A DNA stretch of 15,399 nucleotides from Candidatus Kaiserbacteria bacterium RIFCSPHIGHO2_12_FULL_56_13 (lineage in GTDB: Bacteria > Patescibacteriota > Minisyncoccia > Phycocordibacterales > Phycocordibacteraceae), in contig MFLS01000028.1 in the NCBI GenBank assembly GCA_001781625.1, forward strand, positions 6,197-21,595. Reading direction: 5' to 3'. Under the pieces are notes generated by a model. The model was not told where the DNA came from, ran no database searches, and worked only from the letters and a program-made list of their open reading frames with translations. Both the position numbers and the translations under genes were made by a program. Each line of letters starts with the position of its first letter. The first letter of the stretch is position 1. Below, one piece after another: positions 1-6,123 of this stretch.

Positions 1-92
1 TTCGAACTGCTTTCCCCGTGGCGGACAAAATAGATGTGTTTTCCTTTTTTCATACCGCAGACTTCTCTATTCTATTACACATATCCCTCTGG

Positions 93-98
93 TACACT
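93..98 (+). promoter_or_regulatory. Putative extended -10 box for PheRS
   Basis: The hexamer TACACT is preceded by TGG, giving a TGn extended -10 arrangement. It ends 9 nt before the ATG at 108. No convincing -35 is visible 16-18 bp upstream. The spacing leaves no room for an untranslated leader with a Shine-Dalgarno site, so a nearly leaderless mRNA is inferred. Confidence 0.5.
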
Positions 99-107
99 GA
101 AGCGGTC

Positions 108-1250
108 ATGGATATCAAAATATCCCGCGCGGAGGAGGGGGAGCTACGGCAAGAGGTGGGGAGGCGGAGCGACTTTGAAGCGGGGCGCATCAAGCGCTAT
201 CTGGCGATGCCTGACCTCTCCCGTACCCCCGGGAGTCCCATCCACGAACTCGTCAAAAGAATCCTCGCCATCCCCAATTTCAAGGATTTCGACGTCATCG
301 ATGTCCCCGAAATAATGGCTATGGATATCGTCTTTGATCTTTTTGATTTCCCCGCAGATCATCCTGCCCGCTCCAGATCCGATTCTTATTTTATTGATGA
401 TACGCATGTGCTCCGCACCCACACCACGGTCATGTGGTACTACTGGCTACGCGAGAAAAGCGTGCAGAAAAAGATTACGGCAGGCGAGGCAGTCGGCGCC
501 CTTTCCTACGGCAAAGTTTATCGCAAAGACGAGATTGATGCCCGCCACATGAATGTGTTTCATCAGATCGACGGCTGGTACCTAGCGCGAAAAGAAGAAA
601 AGGTCATCGGTATCGAAGATCTTAAGAAAGTCCTTGCCGATATTGCCAAGGCCGCGTTCGGCCCTGAAGTAAGGTGCCGTTTCAATAAAGATGTTTTCCC
701 CTACACTGATCCCTCGCTTGAAATGGAGGTCGATAAGGACGGCAACGGCACATGGGTCGAGGTCTTGGGCGCTGGCGTCGTCAAAGGGAGAGTGCTCGAC
801 AATCTCGGCATCGACTCAAGCAAATGGAATGGCTGGGCCTTCGGCTTTGGCCTCGAGCGACTCGCCATCATTAGCATGCAGCTCCCCGATATCCGGCTCC
901 TCTGGTCAGATGACGAACGAGTGAAAAAACAGCTTGTGCTGGGGCAGGCGTATAAAGAGGTGAGCAAGTACCCGCCGGTTGTGCGCGACATCTCATTTAT
1001 TGTCGCAAAGGGTTTCGTGCCGAATAACTACTTTGACCTCGTTCGTGAGATTGCCGGCGACCTTGTTGAAGAGGTGAAGCTCACCGACACCTACGAAAAT
1101 GCGGAGAAGATCGGTGCAGGCAAGGCGAGTTATGCCTACCGCATCACCTATCGCAGTGTCGAACGAACACTCACCTCTGACGAGGTGAATGCGCTCCATG
1201 CGAAGCTCGAAGCGGCAACGGTAAAAAACTGCGAGGCGACGATCCGCTGA
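108..1250 (+). CDS. Single-chain (mitochondrial-type) phenylalanyl-tRNA synthetase
   Basis: Charges tRNA-Phe with phenylalanine in the cytosol. The 380-aa product joins two parts that are normally on separate subunits. Residues about 40-275 form a class II catalytic core like PheS: a DHPAR segment at 84-88, LRTHTT at 102-107, motif 2 around GKVYRKDEIDARH (135-147) and motif 3 GFGLERLAI (246-254). Residues about 283-380 form a ferredoxin-fold anticodon-binding (FDX-ACB) domain like the PheT C-terminus, with YPPVVRDISF and SVERTLTSDEVN as hallmarks. This core-plus-FDX-ACB layout is that of monomeric mitochondrial PheRS (FARS2), not the usual bacterial alpha2beta2 enzyme. No B3/B4 editing region is present and no pheT follows. 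The frame is open upstream with a GTG at 18, but homology begins after the ATG at 108 and a -10 box lies at 93-98, so 108 is chosen. The glycosyltransferase starts 2 nt downstream. Confidence 0.88.
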   Translation: MDIKISRAEEGELRQEVGRRSDFEAGRIKRYLAMPDLSRTPGSPIHELVKRILAIPNFKDFDVIDVPEIMAMDIVFDLFDFPADHPARSRSDSYFIDDTHVLRTHTTVMWYYWLREKSVQKKITAGEAVGALSYGKVYRKDEIDARHMNVFHQIDGWYLARKEEKVIGIEDLKKVLADIAKAAFGPEVRCRFNKDVFPYTDPSLEMEVDKDGNGTWVEVLGAGVVKGRVLDNLGIDSSKWNGWAFGFGLERLAIISMQLPDIRLLWSDDERVKKQLVLGQAYKEVSKYPPVVRDISFIVAKGFVPNNYFDLVREIAGDLVEEVKLTDTYENAEKIGAGKASYAYRITYRSVERTLTSDEVNALHAKLEAATVKNCEATIR

Positions 1251-1252
1251 CC

Positions 1253-2494
1253 ATGAGTGCCGAGTTGCTCATCTACCCTGCCCTTTTCGTCGCGATTTTC
1301 TTCGAGTCGTTCGTGCTCGTCACCTTTCTCTCCGCGCCCGCCCGCCGGAGACGGGCGGGCGCTCCCGCAGGAGGCAATGCGCTCCCGACAGTCGCGGTCA
1401 TCGTCCCCTGCTACAACGAAGAGACGACTCTCGCGCGCACTGCCACATCGGTACTCGCCCTCGATTACCCTGCCGACAAACTCTCGCTCATATTAGTGAA
1501 TGATGGTTCGACTGATGGCACGCGCGAGGTGATGGAGCAGTTCCGCAACCACCCGCACGTTGCCATCATCCACAAAGAAAATGGCGGCAAATATACGGCC
1601 CTCAATGCTGGCATCAGGGCGACCGATGCCGAAATCGTCGGATGCCTCGACGCCGACTCGTTCGTTGAACCTTCAGCGCTCCGACACATCATTCCGTGTT
1701 TTGAAGCGGGCGTCGCCGCAGTCACTGCCGCGATGTCAGTGCATGAACCGAAGAATATCCTCGAGCTCATGCAATATGCCGAATATCTCTTCGGCATTGC
1801 GCAACGACATACCCTTGCATCAATAAATGGCCTCTATGTGACCCCGGGCCCGTCGTCATTTTACCGGCGCGCCATCGTCATGGCGGTCGGGGGATTTCGG
1901 ACAGGGCACCAGGTTGAAGATATGGAGATGGCATTGCGGCTTCAACGGCACGGCTACACGATCGAGAACGCGCCTCGCGCGCGCGTGTACACCACGGCGC
2001 CTGCCACCCTGCGCCGCCTCTTTTTGCAACGGATACGCTGGATATCAGGGTTTTTGCGTAATGTCCTCTTCGACTATCGCGACCTTGTATTCAGTCCTGC
2101 GAAGGGCGCGCTCGGGATGCTTGTCCTGCCGATCGGGCTCTTTTCTCTCTCAGCCAGTGTGATCGTCTTCGGGACAATCGTATTCGCCACCAGTGCTGAT
2201 ATCGCACAAGCCATTGCGCTCCGCGAGGGCATTCCCCTCGCGTATGCGTATCTCCCCGCCTCCTTCGCCTTTGATTGGTTTTACTTCCCCACGACCTTCT
2301 TCATGCTCCTTGTTCTCGTCACCATTGCTGCATGGGTTTCCCTCGCCGTGCTCGGCAAGCAAATCTCTCGCACCCCCGGAGGCCTTGCGCGCGGCCTCAT
2401 CTCATTCCTCCTTTTCTATGGCCTGTTGGCGCCCCTGTGGATCGCCCGCGCCTCTGTCGATATCGTCCTTCACAAGACGCGCTCGTGGCGGTAA
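1253..2494 (+). CDS. Membrane family-2 glycosyltransferase, processive type
   Basis: Likely polymerises or transfers a sugar from a nucleotide-sugar donor to a cell-surface polysaccharide at the cytoplasmic face of the membrane. The 413-aa protein has one N-terminal membrane segment (about 5-27), a GT-A catalytic domain (about 45-265) and about three C-terminal membrane segments (about 286-312, 343-367, 381-403). Visible GT2 motifs are VPCYNE (51-56), NDGS (83-86), DAD (133-135), ED in QVEDMEM with the likely base D223, and QRIRW (259-263). The last is the QxxRW signature of processive synthases such as PgaC, hyaluronan and cellulose synthases. The substrate cannot be read from sequence. It starts 2 nt after the PheRS stop and is probably co-transcribed. 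The linker between the first membrane segment and the catalytic domain (APARRRRAGA) is encoded by a perfect GC-rich inverted repeat. Confidence 0.9.
   Translation: MSAELLIYPALFVAIFFESFVLVTFLSAPARRRRAGAPAGGNALPTVAVIVPCYNEETTLARTATSVLALDYPADKLSLILVNDGSTDGTREVMEQFRNHPHVAIIHKENGGKYTALNAGIRATDAEIVGCLDADSFVEPSALRHIIPCFEAGVAAVTAAMSVHEPKNILELMQYAEYLFGIAQRHTLASINGLYVTPGPSSFYRRAIVMAVGGFRTGHQVEDMEMALRLQRHGYTIENAPRARVYTTAPATLRRLFLQRIRWISGFLRNVLFDYRDLVFSPAKGALGMLVLPIGLFSLSASVIVFGTIVFATSADIAQAIALREGIPLAYAYLPASFAFDWFYFPTTFFMLLVLVTIAAWVSLAVLGKQISRTPGGLARGLISFLLFYGLLAPLWIARASVDIVLHKTRSWR
1334..1362. repeat. 11-bp perfect GC-rich inverted repeat inside the glycosyltransferase gene
   Basis: The left arm GCGCCCGCCCG (1334-1344) and right arm CGGGCGGGCGC (1352-1362) are exact reverse complements around a 7-nt loop. 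The element encodes residues 28-37, a basic linker that could tolerate insertion. It has no U-tract and sits early in the gene, so it is not a normal terminator. Only one copy was seen in this window. Confidence 0.75.
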
Positions 2495-2504
2495 AGTCCT
2501 GCGC

Positions 2505-3164
2505 ATGTCGCTCGTCACGAGAAACGTGCTCATCGCGCTCGGCATCACCATCCTCATTGTCGGGACGATTGCCCTCTCGATCGATTACCTCGGCAAACAA
2601 CGTATCGAGGAGCTTGCCGCTATTGAAAGTCAGATCGCTATTGATACTCTCTCGCTTGAGACGCAGTTTCTCCTGCTCGTCTCTGCGCCGTGCGAAAGCG
2701 CGACCTCGACGAGCCTCGCGAGCGAGCTTGCTAATCTTGGCGATCGGCTTGCTTACGCCGAGCAAGAACTCGGGAGCGACAATCGAGAGGTTATCGAGCT
2801 TAAGAAGCGCTACACCTTGCTTGAGATACGCGACTACCTCGCCGCAAAACAGCTTGCGGCGACCTGCGGTCAAAAGGACGTGACCGTGCTTTATTTCTAT
2901 AGCAATGCGGGCGACTGCGACAATTGCGACCGTGCTGGCTACGCGCTCTCCTACTTGCGCGACACCTATCCGGATTTGCGCGTGTACTCGTTCGATTACC
3001 ACCTCGCGCTCGGCGCTCTTGAAACCCTGATCGCCGTTACCAAAGTGAAGAACGGCTTGCCATCCTTCGTGGTGAACGGCAAAACCTCGTACGGCTTTGA
3101 ATCGCTTGAGGAGCTTATGACCCGCTTCCCCAAGGGTACACTTTCAACCTCGACGCCGCTTTAG
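2505..3164 (+). CDS. Membrane-anchored thioredoxin-like protein
   Basis: Probable extracytoplasmic thiol-disulfide protein of 219 aa; its partner is unknown. It has one N-terminal membrane anchor (about 8-27), a helical, charged stretch (about 30-118) and a C-terminal thioredoxin-like domain (about 124-210). A beta strand VTVLYFYS leads to a CDNC motif (C138-C141), matching the CxxC active-site position, and GLPSFVV (184-190) matches the cis-proline loop (P186). C63 and C121 are additional cysteines. The ATG at 2505 is chosen because the membrane anchor follows at once; the same frame is open further upstream, but only inside the glycosyltransferase gene. The gap to that gene is 10 nt. TAAAGT, overlapping the preceding TAA stop, ends 7 nt before the ATG and might be a weak -10 box. 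Thioredoxin-fold membership is likely; oxidase versus reductase cannot be decided. Confidence 0.75.
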   Translation: MSLVTRNVLIALGITILIVGTIALSIDYLGKQRIEELAAIESQIAIDTLSLETQFLLLVSAPCESATSTSLASELANLGDRLAYAEQELGSDNREVIELKKRYTLLEIRDYLAAKQLAATCGQKDVTVLYFYSNAGDCDNCDRAGYALSYLRDTYPDLRVYSFDYHLALGALETLIAVTKVKNGLPSFVVNGKTSYGFESLEELMTRFPKGTLSTSTPL

Positions 3165-3166
3165 TG

Positions 3167-3240
3167 AGCCGCCCCTCGGATTCGAACCGAGGACCTGCTG
3201 TTTACAAAACAGCTGCTCTAACCAGCTGAGCTAGGGCGGC
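3167..3240 (-). tRNA. tRNA-Thr (anticodon UGU)
   Basis: On the minus strand a full cloverleaf can be drawn in 74 nt. It has a 7-bp acceptor stem (GCCGCCC/GGGCGGC), D arm GCTC/GAGC, a 5-bp anticodon stem GCTGT/ACAGC with loop TTTGTAA (anticodon TGT, reading ACA/ACN), a 5-nt variable loop, and T arm CTCGG/CCGAG with loop TTCGAAT. G1-C72 and C2-G71 agree with known threonine identity pairs. The discriminator is U73, whereas A73 is usual for bacterial tRNA-Thr. The gene does not encode CCA (the next bases are CAC), so CCA must be added. Its 3' end lies 2 nt from the stop codon of the convergent thioredoxin-like gene. Confidence 0.96.
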
Positions 3241-3245
3241 ACAAG

Positions 3246-3251
3246 AGTATA
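3246..3251 (-). promoter_or_regulatory. Putative -10 box of tRNA-Thr
   Basis: TATACT on the minus strand ends 5 nt before the first base of the mature tRNA. Normal -10 to +1 spacing would start transcription at or within a base of G1, leaving essentially no 5' leader. No clear -35 element was found. Confidence 0.6.
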
Positions 3252-3263
3252 CTACCGTTTTCG

Positions 3264-3668
3264 CTACACTTCAGAAATCGGCGGGCGTGTTGAGGAGAGC
3301 TCTCGCTTAAATTCGCGCATCGTCTTTACAAAGGCGCGCGGAGTCGCGTTCGGGCCTTCGGTGATGCCGTGGCGGGCGCGCAAGTGCCTCACGAGCCGTG
3401 TCAGCACATGCTCGATCGCACGCACTGTACGCAAAAAGAGGTGCGCGATGTCGTGGGCGACATGCGCCGCCAGCAACTGAAACTGTTGCCGCACCAATGG
3501 CTCAAAATCAACATGCGTGACAATGGCGATCGCGCGCGCCACCTGCGCGTCAAGATCGTTCCGAAATGCCGCGAACACGCGCACGCCGCGCCGTGCCTCA
3601 TAATAGGTGAGAAAAAGGAAGCCCGAGAAAAGGGCAACGGCAATAAGCATAAATACTAGATATCCCAT
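3264..3668 (-). CDS. Small single-pass membrane protein of unknown function
   Basis: The family is not recognised. The 134-aa product has one hydrophobic N-terminal segment (about 3-22) followed by YYEARRGVR and a basic, histidine-rich, mostly helical region containing VTHVDFEPLVRQQF and HVAHDIAHLFLRTVRAIEHVLTR spread over about residues 50-90. The C-terminal 40 residues are polar. It begins 18 nt after tsf. GGGGAGG lies only 1 nt before the chosen ATG, too close for a normal Shine-Dalgarno site. A second in-frame ATG (codon 7, position 3650) would shorten the membrane segment. A weak -10-like TAATCT lies 9 nt upstream of the first ATG. The gene ends 23 nt before the tRNA. The membrane segment and the tidy packing argue that it is real. 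Confidence 0.6.
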   Translation of the reverse strand: MGYLVFMLIAVALFSGFLFLTYYEARRGVRVFAAFRNDLDAQVARAIAIVTHVDFEPLVRQQFQLLAAHVAHDIAHLFLRTVRAIEHVLTRLVRHLRARHGITEGPNATPRAFVKTMREFKRELSSTRPPISEV

Positions 3669-3677
3669 ACCTCCCCT

Positions 3678-3683
3678 AGATTA
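3678..3683 (-). promoter_or_regulatory. Possible weak -10 box of the small membrane protein gene
   Basis: TAATCT on the minus strand ends 9 nt before the ATG at 3668. It matches TATAAT at only some positions and is listed because its placement follows the pattern of the neighbouring genes. Confidence 0.25.
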
Positions 3684-3686
3684 CCC

Positions 3687-4136
3687 CTATGCGGAAAAGC
3701 GTGCAAACTGAGTTATCTCCACCCGTTCGCCGAATTTTTGGGTCGCTTCGTTAAGGAGGTCAGCAACCGTTTTGCTCTCGTCTTTAATGTAGGGCTGCGC
3801 AAGTAAGGCCTCTGTATCTTCTGGGTCCATCGCGGCGACCTGCATGGCAATCTCGCGCGCAAGTGCTGAAAACTCTGGATTTTTAGCAACAAAATCGCTC
3901 TCGCTCCCCAAGAGCACCATAGCTCCCTTCGCATAATCATGCACATATGAGCCCACTGCTCCGGCACCAAGCGCGCGACGTGCCTTCTTCGCCGCCGTGA
4001 TACCGGAGTGCTTACGCAAAATCTCTTCGGCTTTTGCAAGATCGCCCGCAGATTCCTCGAGCGCCTTGCGGCACTGCATCACTGATACGCCCGTCTTGTC
4101 GCGCAGCGCTTTAACGACTTCGGTTGCGATTTCCAT
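3687..4136 (-). CDS. tsf: Elongation factor Ts, short form
   Basis: Guanine-nucleotide exchange factor that recycles EF-Tu from GDP to GTP in the cytosol. The N-terminal UBA-like helical domain (about 1-45; EIATEVVKALRDKTG, CRKALEES) is typical. The EF-Tu contact motif appears as SDFVAKN (80-86; TDFVAKN in the family), whose D81-F82 pair inserts into the EF-Tu nucleotide site. At 149 aa it is about half the E. coli protein (283 aa) and shorter than the compact Thermus form, so most of the duplicated C-terminal core is missing. It lies 10 nt after rpsB, the conserved rpsB-tsf order. TAAAAT overlapping the rpsB stop suggests it can also be transcribed on its own. Confidence 0.95.
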   Translation of the reverse strand: MEIATEVVKALRDKTGVSVMQCRKALEESAGDLAKAEEILRKHSGITAAKKARRALGAGAVGSYVHDYAKGAMVLLGSESDFVAKNPEFSALAREIAMQVAAMDPEDTEALLAQPYIKDESKTVADLLNEATQKFGERVEITQFARFSA

Positions 4137-4143
4137 GCCCCTT

Positions 4144-4149
4144 ATTTTA
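4144..4149 (-). promoter_or_regulatory. Putative -10 box of tsf overlapping the rpsB stop
   Basis: TAAAAT on the minus strand, a 5/6 match to TATAAT, ends 7 nt before the tsf ATG. Its first three bases are the TAA stop codon of rpsB. AAGGGG follows but is only 1 nt from the ATG, so it is a poor Shine-Dalgarno site. Confidence 0.4.
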
Positions 4150-4845
4150 CATCGCCCGGCCTTTCTCGAACGCTCCCGTAAGCTCGGTGAGGAGAAGCTT
4201 CACTGTCTCGCGCGAGGCGTCATTCGCGACGATGGGGTATGCTGCATCTCTAAGGTCGCAGTCGGAGTTCATGATCGCGATCACGGGGAGCCCCGCCGCG
4301 CGCGCCTCTTTGACCGCATGTTTCTCGCGCTTCGTGTCAACCACAAGCAGGACGTCAGGGCGCTTTTCGAGGAGCGTGATGCCGTCGAGCCGCTCCGAGA
4401 GGCGCTTTGCCTCGCGGTCAAGCTTCACCACTTCGAGCTTCGTGTGCTGCTTCGCGAGCGTTCCCGCGGCCTTCTTTTCATTAAGGTCTGCGAGGCGGTC
4501 GATGCGCTTCTTGATCTCGCCCCAATTCGAAATCGTGCCGCCAAGCCAGCGGCTTGAGACATAGGGCGCCCCGACCTTCATTGCGGCGCTCTTCACGAGT
4601 GCCGCAATCTCTGGCTTGCCTCCTACAAAGAGGACTATCCGACCATCTCGAGCAAGCGCGGCCAAGGCCTCTTTTGCTTCGGCAAGCTGCTGCTCGGTTT
4701 TTGCAAGGTCGATGATCTCGGTCTTCGCGCGGGCGCCGACGATATAGGGTTTCATTGAAGGGTGCCGGCGGCTCTTCACCTGTGCAAAATGCGCGCCTGC
4801 AGTAAACAGGCGCTCGATCTCTCCCTTTGGCATACTCACTGCCAT
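4147..4845 (-). CDS. rpsB: 30S ribosomal protein uS2
   Basis: Small-subunit ribosomal protein, 232 aa, close to the usual 230-250. Family motifs are clear: LFTAGAHFAQVKSRRHPSMKPYI near the N-terminus, GRIVLFVGGKPEIAALV in the middle, APYVSSRWLGGTISNW, and LLVVDTKREKHAVKEARAAGLPVIAIMNSDCD, where most homologs read NTDC or DTNC. The start at 4845 lies 7 nt after the prfA stop, with no strong Shine-Dalgarno and no good -10 box, so it is probably co-transcribed with prfA. An alternative in-frame ATG (codon 5, MPKGEIERLF) at 4833 is possible. tsf follows after 10 nt. Confidence 0.97.
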   Translation of the reverse strand: MAVSMPKGEIERLFTAGAHFAQVKSRRHPSMKPYIVGARAKTEIIDLAKTEQQLAEAKEALAALARDGRIVLFVGGKPEIAALVKSAAMKVGAPYVSSRWLGGTISNWGEIKKRIDRLADLNEKKAAGTLAKQHTKLEVVKLDREAKRLSERLDGITLLEKRPDVLLVVDTKREKHAVKEARAAGLPVIAIMNSDCDLRDAAYPIVANDASRETVKLLLTELTGAFEKGRAM

Positions 4846-4852
4846 AACGGGC

Positions 4853-5782
4853 TCACTCTACCTGAATCGCGGCTTTTTGCAAAGCGTTGATAATATCCTC
4901 AATGCCGCCTGACATGATCTTCGGCAGGTTGTGCCAACTTTCCTTGATGCGGTGGTCGGTGACCCGATCTTGGAGGAAATTATAGGTGCGGATTTTCTCC
5001 GAACGATCGGCCGTGCCGATTTGCGATTTTCGTTCCGCCGCGTGCTTTTTTGCCTCCTCCTCCTCATGGAGCTGTTCGAGCTTCGCGGTGAGGATCTGGA
5101 GCGCCTTGTCACGGTTCGCCTTTTGCGAACGCTCGCTTGAAGAGCGGACATCGATACCCGTCGGCGTGTGGACGAGGCGTACGGCTGTTTCAACCTTGTT
5201 CACATTCTGCCCTCCTGCCCCGCCACTCCGAGAGAACTCCATCTCGATATCGGCGGGATTGATCTCAATCTTCGATGTGGCTCGGATAGGGAGCACGGCA
5301 ACCGAGGCCGTCGAAGTGTGAATACGGCCCGATTTTTCAGTCTCAGGGATCCGCTGTACGCGGTGGACACCCGTCTCATATCGGAGCGCATCGTACGCAT
5401 CTCCCCCGGCGATCTCAAACGTGAGTTCGTCAACCGGTTTTGCCCGCCACCCTCTCATAGCGGCAAATTTTTCGTACATACCCTTGAGATCCTTTGCGAA
5501 AATCGCCGCCTCGTTACCGCCTGCGCCTGCGCGAAACTCCATGACGACCGAGAGAGGTTTCGACTCCTCCTCGCGCTCTTTCGCGAGTATCTTCTCTATT
5601 TCGGCGAGAATCTCCTCTTGCCGCGCCGTGATGCGAAGCACGTCCTCTTTGGCAAGGCGGAGAAGGTCAGGGTCTCCCCCCGCAGCGCTCTCGGCCGCGC
5701 GCTTCTCCTCTTCAAGACGTTCGTACTCTTCGGCGAGATACGCCGTTGCAAAATTCTTCTTCAATTCAGAAGAATATTCCAT
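4853..5782 (-). CDS. prfA: Peptide chain release factor 1, short form
   Basis: Terminates translation at UAA and UAG on the ribosome. The GGQ peptidyl-tRNA hydrolysis motif is at 190-192 in SRSGGAGGQNVNKVET. The codon-recognition tripeptide is PET at 146-148 in HRVQRIPETE, which fits the RF1 PxT motif rather than the RF2 SPF motif. At 309 aa it is about 50 residues shorter than typical RF1 (about 360). The loss is in the N-terminal domain 1, where only about 75 residues precede the conserved MEFRAGAGGNEA segment. That domain contacts class-II release factors and the methyltransferase in other bacteria; the core is intact. TATACT lies 7 nt upstream of the ATG. rpmE2 is 21 nt upstream, a common bacterial pairing, and rpsB 7 nt downstream. 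Confidence 0.96.
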   Translation of the reverse strand: MEYSSELKKNFATAYLAEEYERLEEEKRAAESAAGGDPDLLRLAKEDVLRITARQEEILAEIEKILAKEREEESKPLSVVMEFRAGAGGNEAAIFAKDLKGMYEKFAAMRGWRAKPVDELTFEIAGGDAYDALRYETGVHRVQRIPETEKSGRIHTSTASVAVLPIRATSKIEINPADIEMEFSRSGGAGGQNVNKVETAVRLVHTPTGIDVRSSSERSQKANRDKALQILTAKLEQLHEEEEAKKHAAERKSQIGTADRSEKIRTYNFLQDRVTDHRIKESWHNLPKIMSGGIEDIINALQKAAIQVE

Positions 5783-5789
5783 TCCCTTC

Positions 5790-5795
5790 AGTATA
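5790..5795 (-). promoter_or_regulatory. Putative -10 box of prfA
   Basis: TATACT on the minus strand lies in the 21-nt gap between rpmE2 and prfA and ends 7 nt before the ATG. The spacer GAAGGGA resembles a Shine-Dalgarno core but is directly against the start codon. Confidence 0.55.
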
Positions 5796-5803
5796 CGCGA
5801 AAT

Positions 5804-6109
5804 CTACTTTTTCTTTGCAGCCCGCTTCTTGAACTTTTCGACCTGGCCGCCTTTATCGAGCGAGCGATCCTCGCCCGTGTAGACCGGATGCGATTTGCTG
5901 GAGATCTCGACGGTTATCTTAGGATACTCCTTGCCGTCCTCACCTAGACCAATCCAAAGCGACCGGTCGGACGAGCCGTCTTTGGCGGCTTTAGCCCACT
6001 TCGCGGTCTCGCGGGTCGCGGCGGTCGAACCAATCAAAAAACGCGCCCCAGAGGCGAGATCTTCAAAAATGACGGGGCGGTAATCGGCCGGGTGGATATC
6101 CTTTTTCAT
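5804..6109 (-). CDS. rpmE2: 50S ribosomal protein bL31, zinc-free type B
   Basis: Large-subunit ribosomal protein, 101 aa. It begins MKKDIHPADYRPVIFEDLASGARFL and carries DGKEYPKITVEISSKSHPVYTG, both hallmarks of type B L31. There is no cysteine in the protein, so the zinc ribbon of type A is absent. About 15-20 residues (TAATRETAKWAKAAKDGSSD and following) separate the two conserved blocks, and the tail is Lys-rich. TATAGT lies 8 nt upstream of the ATG. It sits between the transglycosylase gene (14-nt gap) and prfA (21-nt gap). Confidence 0.94.
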   Translation of the reverse strand: MKKDIHPADYRPVIFEDLASGARFLIGSTAATRETAKWAKAAKDGSSDRSLWIGLGEDGKEYPKITVEISSKSHPVYTGEDRSLDKGGQVEKFKKRAAKKK

Positions 6110-6117
6110 GCGCGCCC

Positions 6118-6123
6118 ACTATA
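6118..6123 (-). promoter_or_regulatory. Putative -10 box of rpmE2
   Basis: TATAGT on the minus strand, in the 14-nt gap after the transglycosylase stop, ends 8 nt before the rpmE2 ATG. The gap is just long enough for a -10 box, so any -35 would lie in the preceding coding region. Confidence 0.5.

Noticed and set aside
1..33. Ten codons of open frame ending in a TAG stop at 31-33, possible tail of an upstream gene
   Set aside because: Too short to recognise, and the strand of the left neighbour is unknown. The T-rich stretch that follows has no hairpin before it, so no terminator is called.
18..107. N-terminal extension of PheRS from a GTG at 18
   Set aside because: The 30 extra residues resemble no synthetase domain, the frame is open to the left edge by chance, and a -10 box lies inside it. 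The ATG at 108 fits homology and promoter.
2193..2504. Longer start of the thioredoxin-like gene
   Set aside because: The extension overlaps the glycosyltransferase in another frame and is Ser/Pro-rich. The membrane anchor begins right after the ATG at 2505.
3660..3675. GGGGAGG as Shine-Dalgarno of the small membrane protein
   Set aside because: It is only 1 nt from the first ATG and about 19 nt from the second, both outside the working range.
5168..5947. Long plus-strand open frame (259 codons) antisense to prfA and rpmE2
   Set aside because: It lies entirely opposite well-conserved genes and has no recognisable domain; GC-rich DNA produces such shadows.
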